39,948 nucleotides of DNA. It comes from Methylococcales bacterium. GTDB taxonomy: Bacteria; Pseudomonadota; Gammaproteobacteria; Methylococcales; Methylomonadaceae. A program made the position numbers and the translations under genes. The stretch is from NCBI GenBank assembly GCA_026398895.1, contig JAPLRZ010000039.1, positions 1 to 39,948 of the forward strand, read 5' to 3'. Shown here one piece after another: positions 10,301-19,030 of the stretch. Each line of letters starts with the position of its first letter. Positions within the stretch are counted from its first letter, which is position 1. The notes beneath the pieces were generated by a model that had not been told where the DNA came from, did not search any database, and saw only the letters and a list, made by a program, of their open reading frames with translations.

Positions 10301-10484
10301 TATCACCCACACAGAGCCACTCTTTCGTGTCTTTACTCTGCTCACAATTCCACGCCGCGTCATTGGCAAGACTGATGGGTGCGTATAATAAAGGCAAAAA
10401 AACCAAAGATAATCGACGGTGCATAGGCAATGTAAGTTTGTTAGCGTAATGTGTGGTAAATCGCATAAAATGCTGTTTGGTCAT
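7314..10484 (-). CDS. lptD: LPS-assembly outer-membrane protein LptD, with long N-terminal extension
   Basis: Beta-barrel of the LptD/E translocon that places lipopolysaccharide in the outer leaflet. About 1056 residues from the ATG at 10484, which has GGGGT just upstream; the GTG at 10502 has no such site. A signal peptide ends near SLANDAAWN. About 250 residues of Pro/Thr-rich linker follow, longer than in E. coli LptD (784), with two related WNC modules and an internal duplication. The OstA/LptA-like domain precedes [13 protein letters not shown], matching the N-domain cysteine region of E. coli LptD. The barrel is recognisable from [27 protein letters not shown]. A C-terminal Cys-Cys pair (ENCCW) corresponds to the disulfide-forming pair needed for assembly. 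Confidence 0.95.
   Translation of the reverse strand: [1056 protein letters not shown]
9901..10134. repeat. 87-bp in-frame direct repeat inside lptD
   Basis: Bases 9901-9987 and 10048-10134 are near-identical, offset by 147 bases. They encode two copies of [18 protein letters not shown] followed by RVTP(N/D)EMPVA in the periplasmic linker of LptD. The few differences suggest a fairly recent duplication. Confidence 0.8.
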
Positions 10485-10528
10485 TTTACCCCAATTCACC
10501 ACGTTATAACTAATCTAATCAAAACATT

Positions 10529-12180
<1,652 letters not shown>

Positions 12181-12185
12181 GGAAT

Positions 12186-12203
12186 AAAAAACCATGTTTT
12201 TTT
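12186..12203 (+). terminator. Possible weak terminator after murU
   Basis: AAAAAAC-CAT-GTTTTTTT forms an A-T-rich stem ending in a T run right after the murU stop. There are few G-C pairs, so it is a weak candidate only. Confidence 0.3.
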
Positions 12204-12270
12204 GATCCCTTTTGCGGTGTTTTCATGAAAAATATACCCATTACATTTGCGCCCACCACACCTTAATAAA

Positions 12271-13137
12271 ATGCACAACACACACCCAAAAATCCCACGC
12301 GAGTATGCGGCACACTGGTCAGACTACGAACTGCTTGATGCTGGCGACGGTAAAAAACTGGAACGCTGGGGAAAAATCATCACCATTCGTCCAGACATTC
12401 ACGCCGATTTCAAATCGGGTTGGTCAACCGCCCAATGGCAAGACATGGCATATTGGGAATTTGAAGAACACTCCTCAACTCAAGGTCAGTGGAAAAATAG
12501 TAAAGCGGACGCGCCCGAACAATGGACGATTGCCTATCAAAATTTACACTTTGGCTTAAAGCTAACACAATTCAAACATCTAGGTTTGTTTCCTGAGCAA
12601 CAAGCAAACTGGAATTTTATTCAACAACGGGCGCGGGCGGGTCAAAAGGTTTTAAACCTATTCGCCTACACAGGTGCGGCATCGCTAGTTGCCTGTGATG
12701 CTGGTGCAGAAGTCGTTCATGTGGATTCGGTCAAACAACTGATTACTTGGGCAAATGAAAACAAAGAACGCTCTCACCTTGCTGACATTAAATGGGTACA
12801 TGAAGACGCGTTAAAATTCGCCCAACGTGAATTAAAACGCAGCAAACACTACGACGGCATCATCATGGATCCACCCGCGTGGGGTTTAGGTGCAAAAGGC
12901 GAAAAATGGAAACTTGAACAGCATCTCTCTAGCTTAATAGAAACAGCATTCGGGCTGATGAATTCAGGGGCTTTTTTAATTCTGAACACCTATTCACCCA
13001 AAATAGAATTGTCCGATTTAGCCGCCTCTGCGGGGCTGTTTTTTGTTAACAATCAAGTAGAAATTAAACAACTGTGGGGGACTACAAAAACGGGCAAAGA
13101 GCTGTATTACGGTAATTTATTGCGGGCGATAAAGTGA
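12271..13137 (+). CDS. Class I SAM-dependent methyltransferase (COG1092-like, rRNA type)
   Basis: 288 residues. The SAM-binding motif NLFAYTGAASLVACDAGAEV lies at about residues 125-145, VVHVDSVKQLITWANEN follows as motif II, and MDPPAWG is the DPPxxG-type catalytic motif IV seen in base methyltransferases related to RlmI/RlmK. It lacks the N-terminal PUA domain of RlmI; its own N-terminal 110 residues hold WGKIITIRPDIHADF and LGLFPEQ, shared with similar uncharacterised methyltransferases. The likely substrate is rRNA, but position and base cannot be read. The ATG at 12271 is preferred over a TTG at 12247; neither has a clear ribosome site. Confidence 0.85.
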   Translation: MHNTHPKIPREYAAHWSDYELLDAGDGKKLERWGKIITIRPDIHADFKSGWSTAQWQDMAYWEFEEHSSTQGQWKNSKADAPEQWTIAYQNLHFGLKLTQFKHLGLFPEQQANWNFIQQRARAGQKVLNLFAYTGAASLVACDAGAEVVHVDSVKQLITWANENKERSHLADIKWVHEDALKFAQRELKRSKHYDGIIMDPPAWGLGAKGEKWKLEQHLSSLIETAFGLMNSGAFLILNTYSPKIELSDLAASAGLFFVNNQVEIKQLWGTTKTGKELYYGNLLRAIK

Positions 13138-13179
13138 GATGATTTTTAACTTGAGAATAAAGCTGTTTGCCCACCCTAA

Positions 13180-13404
13180 TATAGCTAAAGCACAATAAAA
13201 TGATACCGTTCGCGGGTAGTGGGTTAAATCTGTTGTTTTTACTTTTTGGCATGACTGCCAGTCCTTTAAAGGACTGGCAGTCATGAATATCGCTATAACA
13301 GGTTTAACCCACTACCAAATTGATTATGCAGAAATGACTACAAAGCTAATAAAATTTGTAGTTTTTAAGATTTTTTCTAATCATTTTATTATGCCTTAGC
13401 TATA
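13180..13404. mobile_element. 225-bp MITE-like element with TATAGCTAA ends
   Basis: The left end TATAGCTAAAGCACAATAAA (13180-13199, continuing ATGA to 13203) is matched by an almost perfect inverted copy at 13381-13404 (TCATTTTATTATGCCTTAGC then TATA). The ends lie in TA-rich contexts, as with elements moved by IS630/Tc1-type transposases, but family is a guess. It has no coding capacity, abuts the IS3-type remnant and carries the 100-bp element in its middle. Confidence 0.6.
13216..13315 (+). mobile_element. 100-bp palindromic MITE-like element, copy 1
   Basis: Terminal inverted repeats begin GTAGTGGGTTAAATCTGTT and end AACAGGTTTAACCCACTAC. The centre is a perfect 36-bp palindrome (13250-13285) built on CCAGTCCTTTAAAGGACTGG. 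The copy at 14525-14624 has the same length and, when reverse-complemented, differs at only about 8 positions by eye. It is non-coding, so any movement would need a transposase from elsewhere. Confidence 0.75.
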
Positions 13405-13539
13405 AACCCAGTTATACAGCGTATTTTCCTTCATCCCTAACTCGCGGGCAGAGTTTCCGCCACATTATTGGATTCGTTCGCTCGTTTAACCGCGTTTTCT
13501 TTACTCGGCTGTGTATTTTTATTTGGCTTGGGTTGTCAT
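13405..13539 (-). pseudogene. Decayed IS3-family transposase orfA, N-terminal fragment
   Basis: Reading the minus strand from the ATG at 13539 gives pieces of the IS3/IS2-type OrfA helix-turn-helix start split over two frames: MTTQAK-stop-KYTAE in one, KENAVKRANESNNVAET in the next, then ARELGMKENTLYNWV back in the first. Intact relatives read roughly KYTxEFKxxAVxLxxxxxxSVAxxARELGxxxNTLYNW. Several in-frame stops and at least two frameshifts show it is dead, and it ends exactly where the 225-bp element begins. Confidence 0.7.
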
Positions 13540-13673
13540 ATAAGCACTCTCAGGTCTTTACATCAATTTTATAGAAAAGTGTCCTGTTTAGTGTAGCCAC
13601 ATCGTGCGGGACAATACTACAGTTGTTGTACATCACCCCCCCGCATTCCCGTAAGCTCTATATGGGCTTGTTC

Positions 13674-14093
13674 TCACGCCAGATAATTTGCAGCTAAGCG
13701 CGTTTTTAGGCGGTTAAGTTGTGCTGTGATTTGTGTTTCTGTGTAAGGTACAGCAGGAAACTTTCCCCACACAGGCGCGGGCCACGCGCTATCAGTTTGG
13801 TAACGCACGATGTGATGAATGTGTAACTGGGACACCATATTACCGATATTAGCAACATTCATTTTATCGGCGTTAAACAGTACCGCCAAGTGTTCGGCAA
13901 GATAACAGGATTCTTCCATCAATAAGCTACGTTGAGCTTTATTTAGTTGATACAGTTCGCTAACGTCAGCAATTTCTGGCACTAAAATAAACCAAGGATA
14001 GTGGCTGTCATTCATCATCAGTAACTGACATAATTCAAAATGACCGATGCTAATACAGTCTTGTTGTAGGCGTGGGTGTAATTGAAAACTCAT
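13674..14093 (-). CDS. HIT-domain protein
   Basis: 139 residues of the histidine-triad nucleotide hydrolase/transferase superfamily. The triad region reads NMVSQLHIHHIVRY: H91 and H93 are present, but the first His of the classical HxHxH is Gln (Q89), as is common in this bacterial subgroup. WFILVPE in the N-terminal half and the downstream AWPAPVWG are also typical. The substrate is unknown, probably a nucleotide or dinucleotide. The ATG at 14093 is chosen; the TTG at 14123 would add ten unconserved residues. It stands alone between the two 100-bp repeat elements. Confidence 0.85.
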   Translation of the reverse strand: MSFQLHPRLQQDCISIGHFELCQLLMMNDSHYPWFILVPEIADVSELYQLNKAQRSLLMEESCYLAEHLAVLFNADKMNVANIGNMVSQLHIHHIVRYQTDSAWPAPVWGKFPAVPYTETQITAQLNRLKTRLAANYLA

Positions 14094-14346
14094 GGCGATA
14101 AAAATATCCTCTGTACACGACAAAAATACAAATCAGAATAAAAAGAAACTTGAAAGTTCATCGCTAATTGGATTTAGTTTCTTGCGAGCAAACAGGAGGC
14201 GAAATAAAGATAGGCGATGAACTGGGAATGATTTTAAGAGAATAAAAGGGTTAGGGCAAGAGTCGGCTGGATTATTTTATTGGAATGTTATTGGGGTTGC
14301 CATGCCTTAAGTACATCAATCTGACGAACTGACACTGGCGAATAAT

Positions 14347-14505
14347 ATGCCGCTAAAACAGTTATTGCGTGAGGACGGTTTGGGCTTAGTGCGTAAGCAG
14401 GATGTGATAGAAAAGCTGGTGGAAAAGGCAAACAATACAACTTCGTTGTTAGACTTGTGGGGGATAACAAAGCCAGTTATCAAAAGCACGTTAAAAAAAG
14501 GGTAG
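14347..14505 (+). CDS. Possible small protein or eroded gene end
   Basis: A 52-residue frame, MPLKQLLREDGLGLVRKQDV followed by IEKLVEKANN... and ending ITKPVIKSTLKKG. The composition is protein-like and the frame stays open 12 codons upstream of the ATG, so it could be the tail of a truncated gene. The TAG stop is supplied by the GTAGTGGG end repeat that begins at 14502, so the original C-terminus may have been replaced by that insertion. No clear ribosome site and no family recognised. Confidence 0.25.
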   Translation: MPLKQLLREDGLGLVRKQDVIEKLVEKANNTTSLLDLWGITKPVIKSTLKKG

Positions 14506-14518
14506 TGGGTTAAATCTG
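14502..14518. repeat. Lone end of the 100-bp element
   Basis: GTAGTGGGTTAAATCTG is identical to the first 17 bases of copy 1, then six unrelated bases precede the complete copy 2 at 14525. It looks like the remains of an earlier insertion. Confidence 0.6.
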
Positions 14519-14524
14519 CAATTG

Positions 14525-14624
14525 GTAGTGGGTGAAACCTGTTATGGCGATATTAATGACCGCCAGTCCTTTAAAGGACTGGTGGTCATGCCCAAAAGTA
14601 AAAACAACAGGTTTAACCCACTAC
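14525..14624 (-). mobile_element. 100-bp palindromic MITE-like element, copy 2
   Basis: Same length and ends as copy 1 but in the opposite orientation. The central palindrome (14556-14589) has one mismatched pair. The two copies enclose the HIT gene and its flanks, about 1.2 kb, as an inverted pair. Confidence 0.75.
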
Positions 14625-14790
14625 CCAAATACGTTCATGATGGGCGTGTCTTTTTCTGCATGACTCATTGCATCGAGTTCTGCTTGGCTTGGGCGGCTTA
14701 AGGTTTTCATGGGGTTAAGAGCAATTGAAGTTTTGGCTATACTGTTTTGAACGCGTACAATAGGCAATTTAAATATAGGGAGTGAACACC

Positions 14791-15186
14791 ATGATTGATA
14801 AAAATTCCCCTGATGACACAAAGTGGCAAGATAAATTAACGGCTGAACAATTTAGTATTTGTCGTTTAAAAAATACGGAGTCGCCTTTTACTGGAAAATA
14901 TACTTATTGTAAAAAAGCAGGTATTTATCATTGTGTTTGTTGTGGTAACGCTTTATTTGATTCCGAAACAAAATATGACTCAGGTTCAGGTTGGCCAAGT
15001 TTTTGGGCTGTTTTATCGACAGATAGTGTGGCAGAGTTAGTTGATACCAGTCATAATTTGCGTAGAGTTGAAGTGACTTGTCAAACGTGTGGTGCGCATC
15101 TAGGTCATGTGTTTACTGATGGACCTCAGCCCACGGGATTACGATACTGCATTAATTCAGCTTCTTTGGATTTAAAAGAAGCGTAA
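14791..15186 (+). CDS. msrB: Peptide-methionine (R)-S-oxide reductase MsrB
   Basis: 131-residue repair enzyme that reduces the R epimer of methionine sulfoxide. Two zinc-binding pairs are visible (C48/C51 in HCVCCG and C97/C100 in [12 protein letters not shown]), as are the substrate-site GSGWPSFW (65-72) and the catalytic C120 in [10 protein letters not shown]. The length is normal for a stand-alone MsrB; no MsrA domain is fused. The ATG at 14791 is preferred to the GTG at 14782 because GGGAG lies 8 bases upstream. Confidence 0.96.
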   Translation: MIDKNSPDDTKWQDKLTAEQFSICRLKNTESPFTGKYTYCKKAGIYHCVCCGNALFDSETKYDSGSGWPSFWAVLSTDSVAELVDTSHNLRRVEVTCQTCGAHLGHVFTDGPQPTGLRYCINSASLDLKEA

Positions 15187-15316
15187 ACAAGGTCTAGTAT
15201 TTGTCAGTTTTAGTTGCCATTAAAATAAATCGGTATACTATTTAACACCCTCTAAAACCGTGTATAACACACTAACTTGGTTTTGGTATGTTTAACTTTA
15301 TGTGAGTAGAGAACAA

Positions 15317-16021
15317 ATGGCACAATTTACAGTAACAGGTGATGTTGATCCTTTTTTACACGTCAGTCTAAAGAGTGGCGAAAAAATTTATTGCGAATCT
15401 AACGCGATGGTAATGATGGAAAGCAACTTGGAGCTAAAGGGCAAAATGACAGGGGGGTTAGGCAGTGCCTTGATGCGTCGCTTTGCTAATGGCGAATCGT
15501 TTTTTCAGCAACATATCGAAGCGACTTATGGAGCGGGTGATTGTTTGTTATCGCCTACCTTACCTGGTGCAGTAGAGGTGTTAGATATTGGAGCGACCCG
15601 TTATTTAATGAATGATGGTGCATTTGTTGCTGCTGAAAGTGGTGTTACTCTACAAGTTCGTACTCAAAGTGTCGGGACAGCACTGTTTGGTCAGACAGGT
15701 GGTTTTTTTATTTGTGAAGCATCAGGTTCTGGCAAACTGGCGGTATCGGGTTTTGGCTCTAGTTTCGTGTTAGATGTTGAACCAGGTAAAGACATTGTTA
15801 TTGATAATGCCCATGTTATCGCGTGGGACTCTAAGTTGCACCATGAGGTTTCTGTCACTACACAAAGCGGCGGTGGTTTTTTGGGTCAAATGATCAATAG
15901 TGTGACCAGTGGCGAAGGCATGGTGCTTAAGTTTTCTGGCAAAGGTAAGGTTGTTATTTGCTCGCGTAATCGCAGTAATTTTACCTCATGGCTAAGCCGC
16001 GCTATATCGGGTAATCACTAA
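15317..16021 (+). CDS. TIGR00266/AIM24-family protein
   Basis: 234 residues of the all-beta AIM24 family (bacterial TIGR00266). Typical blocks are the N-terminal LHVSLKSGEKIYCESNAMVMME, GGLGSALMRRFANGESFF, the central LSPTLPGAVEVLDI, and GTALFGQTGGFFICEASGSGKLAVSGFGS. A C-terminal VITKFSG-like segment is represented by GEGMVLKFSGKGKVVICSRN. The biochemical role in bacteria is not established. The ATG at 15317 is preferred over the GTG at 15302, with AGAGA upstream. It is convergent with corA; the two stops are adjacent at 16021/16022. Confidence 0.88.
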   Translation: MAQFTVTGDVDPFLHVSLKSGEKIYCESNAMVMMESNLELKGKMTGGLGSALMRRFANGESFFQQHIEATYGAGDCLLSPTLPGAVEVLDIGATRYLMNDGAFVAAESGVTLQVRTQSVGTALFGQTGGFFICEASGSGKLAVSGFGSSFVLDVEPGKDIVIDNAHVIAWDSKLHHEVSVTTQSGGGFLGQMINSVTSGEGMVLKFSGKGKVVICSRNRSNFTSWLSRAISGNH

Positions 16022-17086
16022 CTATAACCACTTTTTCTTTTTAAAATAAAACAGCAAAGAGACGGCTATAGCGATAAACACACTCCACAATATCGGGTAA
16101 CTCCATTTCCATTTTAATTCTGGCATATACTCGAAATTCATACCGTAAACACCTGCTATAAAAGTTAATGGAATAAAAATAGAGGCGAATACAGTGAGAA
16201 ACTTCATGGTTTCATTCATTTTATTACTCACGCTGGATAAATAAATATCCAACATACCCGATATTAACTCTCTATAAGATTCTACCGCCTCAATAATGCG
16301 AATAGAATGATCATAAATATCAGCAAAATAACGTTTGGTGCGTTCATCAAATAAGGGTGATTCACTGCGTCGAATGGCAGCTAATAATTCTCGCAACGGC
16401 GATACAGTTTTGCGTAAAAAAATCAATTCCCGTCTGATTTTTTGAATAGTTACTAATGTGTCTACCGATGGATGGGTTAATAAGTCATCTTCAATGGATT
16501 CAATTAATTCATCAAACGCATCTTGCAAGGTGAAATACTCATCAACAACCGTATCCATAATGACATAAGCGAGATAATCTGAGCCTGAATTTCTTAAATG
16601 ACCTTCCTCATTATTTAAGCGATTTAAAATAGGGTCAAACAACGCATCAGGTTTTTCCATAAAGGTAAAAACAAAATTTTTTAATACCAAAATACTGATT
16701 TGTTCATACTCGATATTAAATGAACCTTTGTGTAAAGAAGTCGCTTTAATCACAAAATAAAGATAATCTGGATATTCTTCAAATTTAGTGCGTTGATTAG
16801 TATTTAAAATATCTTCAAGTACCAACGGATGAATATCAAAATGTTGCCCAATTGCATCAGCAATGGCAATATCTTTTAAACCATCAATAATAACCCAAGT
16901 GACACTATCCGTTGTTTTGTAAGGCAATAATTCTTCAATTGAATTAATAGTGTGTTTTTCGAGTTTAGTCGAATTATAATTCATCATCATGATGCTGTGT
17001 TCATGCTCATGCACTTCACCAACGTGTACTAGCGTACCAGGAGCTAATCCTGATTTTTTAGAGGCGGAACTTAGGGATTCAGACAT
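16022..17086 (-). CDS. corA: Magnesium/cobalt transporter CorA
   Basis: 354-residue pentameric Mg2+ channel of the inner membrane. A long cytoplasmic domain contains VLEDILNTNQRTKFEEYPDYLYFV and a helical stretch (DAFDELIESIEDDLL ... IRRELIFLRK). It ends in two membrane helices, the first closing with the selectivity signature YGMNFEYMPEL (GMN) and the second followed by the basic tail KKKKWL. The His-rich HVGEVHEHEHS near the N-terminus is notable and might bind metal. The ATG overlaps the queG stop by one base (TAATG), so the two are probably translated from one message. Confidence 0.95.
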   Translation of the reverse strand: MSESLSSASKKSGLAPGTLVHVGEVHEHEHSIMMMNYNSTKLEKHTINSIEELLPYKTTDSVTWVIIDGLKDIAIADAIGQHFDIHPLVLEDILNTNQRTKFEEYPDYLYFVIKATSLHKGSFNIEYEQISILVLKNFVFTFMEKPDALFDPILNRLNNEEGHLRNSGSDYLAYVIMDTVVDEYFTLQDAFDELIESIEDDLLTHPSVDTLVTIQKIRRELIFLRKTVSPLRELLAAIRRSESPLFDERTKRYFADIYDHSIRIIEAVESYRELISGMLDIYLSSVSNKMNETMKFLTVFASIFIPLTFIAGVYGMNFEYMPELKWKWSYPILWSVFIAIAVSLLFYFKKKKWL

Positions 17087-18180
17087 TATTGGTTGCTAGG
17101 TGGTTTATGTTGTTGAGCCAATGCCCATAATATATGCTCTTTAACTATCTCAGAAGCATGGTGGTGTTTGGTTTGTAATGCGTCAATAATCAGTAGTGAG
17201 CGTGGGGCATTGCCTAATGCAACAGCAATATTTCTTAACCAGCGTTCATAACCAAGTCGGCGTATTGCTGAACCTTCGGTTTTGGTTAAAAACTCTTGTT
17301 CAGTCCATGCAAATACCTCTACTAATTGCTGACTATTCAATCGATGTCTGGGATTAAAATCTTTTTCTGTACTGAGGTTTGCAAACCGATTCCACGGGCA
17401 AATAATCTGGCAATCATCACAGCCATAAATACGGTTGCCTATTAATGGACGTAGCGATTCTGGAATTGAGCCGTGTAATTCAATGGTCAAATAGGAAACG
17501 CACCGCCGCGCATCGACTTGATAAGGTGCGACAATGGCTTGCGTTGGACAAATATCCAAGCAAGCACGACAGACACCACAATGTGCGCTTGCTTTATCGT
17601 CGGTTGGTAGTGGTAAGTTGGTATAAATTTCGCCTAAAAAAAACCACGATCCCGCTGATCTATTGATTAAATTTGAATGTTTGCCTATCCACCCTAAGCC
17701 TGCTTTTTCGGCGATGGCTTTTTCCAGTACAGGTGCGCTGTCTACAAATCCCCGCAAGGTGAAATCTGCATTAGGATATAAAGCGACTTCTGCTTGTATT
17801 TTATCAATCAATTTTTGCAAACGCTGGCGCATCATTTTGTGATAATCACGCCCTAACGCATAACGCGAAATATACGCAGCTGTTGGTTCGGCTAGCGTTT
17901 GATTCATTGTTTGCCGTGTTTCAGATAAATAATCCATACGCACCGAAATGACTCGCACTGCACCTTCCTGTAACAAAGCAGGGCGGCTACGTTTATCACC
18001 GTGCCGCTGCATATAGTCCATTTCGCCATGAAAGCCTTGCTCTAGCCAGTGATGTAAATGGTTTTCTGCCTCAGCTAAATCGGTATCGCTAATACCAACT
18101 TGTGCAAAGCCGAGTTGTTTTCCCCACTGCTTAATAGTTAGCGCGAGTGCGGCTAACTGTTGCTGATTACTTATAGCCAT
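17086..18180 (-). CDS. queG: Epoxyqueuosine reductase QueG
   Basis: 364-residue cobalamin-dependent iron-sulfur enzyme for the last step of queuosine synthesis in tRNA (epoxyqueuosine to queuosine). Two ferredoxin-type [4Fe-4S] sites are plain: CGVCRACLDICPTQAI and CDDCQIICPWNRF. The upstream cobalamin-binding part contains SRYALGRDYHKMMRQRL and LGWIGKHSNLIN. The C-terminal HEAT-like tail (RRLGYERWLRNIAVALGNA) binds the tRNA in related structures. Length is normal. It precedes corA on the same strand. Confidence 0.96.
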   Translation of the reverse strand: MAISNQQQLAALALTIKQWGKQLGFAQVGISDTDLAEAENHLHHWLEQGFHGEMDYMQRHGDKRSRPALLQEGAVRVISVRMDYLSETRQTMNQTLAEPTAAYISRYALGRDYHKMMRQRLQKLIDKIQAEVALYPNADFTLRGFVDSAPVLEKAIAEKAGLGWIGKHSNLINRSAGSWFFLGEIYTNLPLPTDDKASAHCGVCRACLDICPTQAIVAPYQVDARRCVSYLTIELHGSIPESLRPLIGNRIYGCDDCQIICPWNRFANLSTEKDFNPRHRLNSQQLVEVFAWTEQEFLTKTEGSAIRRLGYERWLRNIAVALGNAPRSLLIIDALQTKHHHASEIVKEHILWALAQQHKPPSNQ

Positions 18181-18188
18181 TGCCAGCT

Positions 18189-18776
18189 CTAGGGCTTAGT
18201 GATATTAAGAAGCTTGGTTAAATAGTCGCTGGGTTCATCTTTGAAGGCAAAGGCAAAAATTTCCAAGTAATCTAGCCCCGTGAAAATCCACGAAAAACCT
18301 GCCTCATCTAATATTTCGGTCAATGATTTTTGAGTAAAACCTGTTTTATGGGCAAAAAAATCACAGCCGCTACGCTCAATTTGCACGCCGTAGCCATAAA
18401 TAACATCCCGAACCTTAATAGGTCCTGCTGGTGATTGATATAGCACATCCTTTATATCCAGATTTTTTTCAATCATCGTTTGCATGACCGCATACATATC
18501 GGGAACAATAATAAAAACAAAACCATCTGCTTTAAGTACATGGCTAAATCCAGCTAATACTTTTTTTGCGTCATGATGATAGTAATGCTCTAAATTATGT
18601 GAGCAAAACACCGAGTCATAGACAGACTCAGGCAGGGTTATCAGTTCACGCGCATCACAAAGCACATCGGGATTACCTTTTGGATCTATGTCCAATAAGA
18701 CATGATCCCAACCCTCATACTGTGGTGGTAGCGGTATGGATTTACTGCTACCACCAACATTTAAAACTTTTTTCAT
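18189..18776 (-). CDS. Small SAM-dependent methyltransferase
   Basis: 195 residues of methyltransferase_11 type. VLNVGGSSKSIPLP forms the SAM-binding loop, LLDIDPKGNPDVLCDA carries the acidic residues of motif II, and SVFCSHNLEHYYHHDAKKVL with the later LKADGFVFIIVPDM complete the core. Relatives are found in polysaccharide and lipid pathways, but nothing here names a substrate. ATG at 18776 chosen over GTG at 18785. It is 8 bases upstream of queG, so it may lead a three-gene unit with queG and corA. Confidence 0.75.
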   Translation of the reverse strand: MKKVLNVGGSSKSIPLPPQYEGWDHVLLDIDPKGNPDVLCDARELITLPESVYDSVFCSHNLEHYYHHDAKKVLAGFSHVLKADGFVFIIVPDMYAVMQTMIEKNLDIKDVLYQSPAGPIKVRDVIYGYGVQIERSGCDFFAHKTGFTQKSLTEILDEAGFSWIFTGLDYLEIFAFAFKDEPSDYLTKLLNITKP

Positions 18777-19030
18777 CGTAATCACTCAGCACTAAAATTG
18801 ACAGTAATTATCACCTAGTCTGCCTTATTATCGATTATTTTAATCACAATTTTTATCTTTGACACCAGTAATAGGCAATCTGGAGACAATTTTTCAATCG
18901 TTGTCTAAGTTTTGTAAAGTTATTGTTTGACAATTCACTTGCTAATGTTTATTGTTTAGCTAGGTTATTTGATGGGTTTTTAACCAAAGCCTGTTTTTCT
19001 ATCGGTAATTTGTATTTGGCGGGAATAAAA

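Larger units (their letters stand above)
13138..13673. other. Gene-poor stretch with nested insertions
   Basis: It holds a 225-bp inverted-repeat element (13180-13404), a 100-bp MITE-like element inside it (13216-13315) and an IS3-type orfA remnant (13405-13539). From 13540 to 13673 nothing recognisable is seen. Confidence 0.6.
14094..14790. other. Gene-poor stretch between HIT protein and msrB
   Basis: It contains a possible 52-codon frame (14347-14505), a lone repeat end (14502-14518) and copy 2 of the 100-bp element (14525-14624). The 14094-14346 part has no frame I can support; fragments there read like eroded coding DNA but match nothing I recognise. Confidence 0.5.

Noticed and set aside
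13250..13285. Perfect 36-bp palindrome as a rho-independent terminator after the methyltransferase gene
   Set aside because: No T run follows, and the palindrome is the core of a two-copy element, so repeat identity explains it better.
14288..14470. 60-residue minus-strand frame
   Set aside because: No ribosome site or recognisable domain; the plus strand of the same stretch has the more protein-like frame.
15187..15316. Sigma-70 promoter upstream of the AIM24-family gene (TTGCCA and TATACT)
   Set aside because: The two boxes are only about 14 bases apart, too close for a normal promoter; other pairings are no better.
18923..19030. Upstream TTG start extending the sigma factor by 36 residues
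   Set aside because: The added residues do not resemble sigma region 1.1, the start is TTG, and region 1.2 begins normally after the ATG at 19031.
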